From the IMG/VR virus record IMGVR_UViG_3300047553_000208, positions 1 through 40,175 of that record: a stretch of DNA of 40,175 bases; one strand, given 5' to 3'. Origin of the DNA: a virus. Position numbers and translations under genes: made by a program. The notes beneath the pieces are model-generated. The model made no database searches and had not been told where the DNA came from. It was given only the letters and a program-made list of their open reading frames with translations. This document shows, in pieces, positions 38,996 through 40,175 of this stretch (the stretch's first letter is position 1; each line of letters opens with the position of its first letter).

Positions 38996-40175
38996 ATGGC
39001 TAATGCATCAGATGCTTTACGCAAATTAACAAGTGGTCAGACACTCACTAACGAAGAGCGCCAACTGCTTGGCATGGCTCCAGCACCTACATCAAACTTT
39101 ACTTACGGCTCTGGCAACCCTATGTTTGGCGCTACAGCACCTGCCCCAGCGCCTGCACCTACAACTGTAACAAGCACCCGTAGTGGTATTACAGCAGAAG
39201 TTGGTACAAGGCTTGGTGATGTGCTTACTGCACAAAACGCAGACCGTGCTGCTCGTGATGCTGCCTTTGCTAACAAGCCTACAGAGGACCCAGGACCAGG
39301 AAATCGCTGGGTCTGGCAGGAAAGAAACCGCACCTGGGCAAGAGTAAACTTTAGCAACGGCGGTGGCTTCGGCGGTAGCACAGGTGGTACTGGCGGAACA
39401 GGCGCAACTGGCGGACAAAAAACATTTACCTGGACCAATCCAGATACTGGAGAAGTTAAAACATTTAACTCTGCAGAAGAACTTAATGCCTTTGTTTCAA
39501 CTTGGTCAACTAAAAAGAATATAGACTTAGCAAAGTCGCAGCAAGAGGCAACTGATAAGGCTAAAGCAGAAGCAGCAGCAGCACAGAAACGCACAGCGCA
39601 GCAGGAGTTTCGTGCAACTCTTGCAGAGTTTGGACTTGGCGATTTGGCTGATGCCGTAGATGAATTGATTAGAAACGACTATACGGTTTCACAGATTAAG
39701 TTTGAACTTCCTAAGACTAACGCATACAAAATGCGATTCCCTGGCATGGAAGCACTCCGTGCTGCAGGTCAGGCTGTCTCTGAGGCTACATATATCTCAA
39801 TGGAGAAGGGCTACCTACAGACCCTTGCAGCCTACGGATTGGAGCCAGAAGTCCTTGGAACCCGTAAAGAACTTGGTACTTACATTGCTAATTTGGTTAG
39901 CCCTCGTGAGTTTGAGGAGCGAGTCAACCTTGCTGCAACTCGTGTCAAGGATAATCCAGATGTTATTGCGCAGTTCAAGACTTTCTACCCAGAGGTAGAT
40001 AACAACGCTTTGACAACATACCTACTGAATCCACTTAAGGGTATGGATGTTATTAAGAAGCAGGTTCGTCTTGCTGAGATTGGTGCTGCTGGTTTGGCTG
40101 CAGGATTTAAGTCCGCAGTATCTATGCCAGTTGCCGAGGAACTTCGTGGTGCTGTTGGAGAACAGGACTACCAGA
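38996..40175 (+). CDS. Internal virion protein, N-terminal part (continues at 2)
   Basis: This gene starts at ATG 38996, two bases after the previous stop, and is open to the window edge (393 residues here). A Pro/Ala/Thr-rich part (about 20-65) and a Gly/Thr linker (about 120-145) lead into a helical C-terminal part with DLADAVDELIRNDYTVSQI and a helical ISMEKGYLQTLAAYGLEPE. It continues at position 2 and ends at 427. Virion or ejection protein by position. Confidence 0.8.
   Translation, partial: MANASDALRKLTSGQTLTNEERQLLGMAPAPTSNFTYGSGNPMFGATAPAPAPAPTTVTSTRSGITAEVGTRLGDVLTAQNADRAARDAAFANKPTEDPGPGNRWVWQERNRTWARVNFSNGGGFGGSTGGTGGTGATGGQKTFTWTNPDTGEVKTFNSAEELNAFVSTWSTKKNIDLAKSQQEATDKAKAEAAAAQKRTAQQEFRATLAEFGLGDLADAVDELIRNDYTVSQIKFELPKTNAYKMRFPGMEALRAAGQAVSEATYISMEKGYLQTLAAYGLEPEVLGTRKELGTYIANLVSPREFEERVNLAATRVKDNPDVIAQFKTFYPEVDNNALTTYLLNPLKGMDVIKKQVRLAEIGAAGLAAGFKSAVSMPVAEELRGAVGEQDYQ
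39979..40175. repeat. Right copy of terminal overlap
   Basis: This repeats 1-197 with 10 mismatches and no gap. It marks where the contig closes on itself. The unit genome length would be about 39,978 bases. Confidence 0.9.

Noticed and set aside
1-40175. Lysogeny module, CRISPR array or insertion sequence
   Set aside because: No integrase, excisionase, C1-type repressor, spaced direct repeats or transposase were found.

Overview
This window looks like an essentially complete genome (about 40 kb) of a lytic, short-tailed double-stranded DNA phage of an actinobacterium. The host inference rests on a WhiB-family regulator, a SprT-like metalloprotease with actinophage-like context, and the overall gene content. 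An aquatic, probably freshwater host is my guess from the moderate base composition and the metagenome-like ends. The last 197 bases (39979-40175) repeat the first 197 with 10 mismatches, all in the first 71 positions. The gene running off the right end (from 38996) continues in frame at position 2, so the molecule is circular or circularly permuted and was opened inside a virion gene. I see no integrase, no DNA polymerase and no tape-measure or tail-tube gene.

Layout. (1) Late rightward operon, reading through the junction: terminase large subunit (26968), portal (28845), a tiny basic protein, a 1895-residue internal virion protein (31447), three further virion proteins, then across the junction scaffold (549), major capsid protein (1043), a set of very small proteins with an HslV/proteasome-like peptidase (2792), a head-tail adaptor (4373), tail-fibre and receptor-binding genes (5276-10655), a large tail protein (10966), and a holin / M15 endolysin / holin cassette (12953-13821) closed by a strong terminator. 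(2) A short leftward unit at 13.9-14.5 kb: two zinc-ribbon proteins, tRNA-Glu(UUC) and a possible three-way-junction RNA. (3) Rightward replication and nucleotide module, 14.6-20.8 kb: RecB-like nuclease, DnaB/RecA-like ATPase, glycosyltransferase, Holliday-junction-resolvase-like nuclease, primase split into two overlapping genes, second nuclease, sigma-like factor, dNMP kinase. (4) Leftward early-type region, 26.3-20.9 kb: SprT-like protease, many tiny overlapping genes (several CxxC proteins), a membrane-anchored transglycosylase-like protein and WhiB.

The leftward region has the densest unexplained regulation. It holds four perfect TGTGA-N6-TCACA (CRP/GlxR-type) sites. It also has four related structured elements (a GCCCC...GGGGCAC stem followed by a short hairpin), 19 copies of TGTCTTAA/TTAAGACA, and the same GACAGGAGA ribosome-binding sequence before nine genes. 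Upstream of the terminase gene are five separate perfect 7-bp inverted repeats. One contains the Shine-Dalgarno sequence, and another may bring that sequence up to the start codon. All RNA structures were found by eye and need folding and comparative checks.
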